From Rhinopomastus cyanomelas (taxonomy: Eukaryota; Chordata; Aves; Bucerotiformes; Rhinopomastidae), in NCBI GenBank assembly GCA_013400115.1, contig VXBP01008642.1, positions 38,191 through 102,190 of the forward strand: DNA of 64,000 nucleotides, given 5' to 3'. The position numbers and the translations under genes were made by a program. The notes under the pieces were generated by a model. That model saw nothing but the letters and a program-made list of their open reading frames with translations. It made no database searches and was not told where the DNA came from. Each line of letters begins with the position of its first letter. Positions within the stretch are counted from its first letter, which is position 1. Positions 63,963 to 64,000 of this stretch are shown in pieces.

Positions 63963-64000
63963 CTGAAATGATAAAGGAGGTGGAGCACCTCCCTTATGAG
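63963..64000 (+). mobile_element. CR1 LINE, start of a copy that runs past the window
   Basis: The last 38 bp contain GATAAAGGAGGTGGAGCACC followed by TCCCTTATGAG. This matches the ORF2 end region seen at 16214-16247 and 32642-32673 in other CR1 copies. The rest lies outside the window. Confidence 0.8.

Noticed and set aside
1..64000. CRISPR arrays, operons, prophage, toxin-antitoxin or defence systems
   Set aside because: The window is vertebrate nuclear DNA with one large spliced gene. No regularly spaced direct repeats or prokaryotic gene arrangements were seen.

Overview
This window is vertebrate nuclear DNA, almost certainly from a bird. The interspersed repeats are CR1 non-LTR retrotransposons ending in the avian octamer-type tail (ATTCTGTGATTCT...). 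Introns run from 165 bp to over 12 kb, CpG is scarce outside one small island, and one protein-coding gene fills most of the 64 kb. I cannot name the species.

The gene is DENND5B on the + strand. DENND5B is a DENN-domain, RUN-PLAT-RUN protein reported as a Rab39 guanine-nucleotide exchange factor. I resolved 20 constitutive coding exons from 10904 to the stop at 59536-59538. All have GT-AG borders and all reading phases agree. Joined, they give 1,230 residues, including a first glycine shared with a missing upstream exon. The family is about 1,270-1,290 residues long, so only a short N-terminal exon (about 40 residues) and the promoter lie outside the window. The domain order along the exons is uDENN, cDENN, dDENN, a basic linker, RUN1, PLAT, RUN2. 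Paralogue-specific stretches (the Ser-rich loop in the large second exon and the C-terminus ending in KGVDV) favour DENND5B over DENND5A. A 3' UTR of up to about 3.7 kb follows, with three candidate poly(A) signals.

Layout: 1-10903 is intron 1 with a nested CR1. 10904-31107 carries the DENN exons, with a 12.3-kb intron that holds the longest CR1 and a tRNA-derived SINE. 34078-40953 carries the linker exons. 41801-50671 encodes RUN1, 52683-55655 encodes PLAT, and 57208-59538 encodes RUN2. After about 63.2 kb is intergenic sequence that ends inside another CR1.

The most interesting observations are these. (1) An unlisted 111-bp in-frame candidate cassette exon at 38604-38714 would insert a proline-rich, SH3-ligand-like 37-residue segment in the linker before RUN1; it has PTB-like tracts and a TGCATG (RBFOX) motif upstream. 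(2) A tRNA-Lys(CTT)-derived SINE with a CR1-type 3' tail is inserted in a CR1 copy at about 15802-15988. (3) A small intronic CpG island with 16-bp tandem units lies just upstream of the first PLAT exon. (4) A CR1 copy has two internal deletions that keep pieces of the endonuclease, the reverse transcriptase and the 3' end. I found no bacterial-type system, CRISPR array, viral gene or second protein-coding gene.
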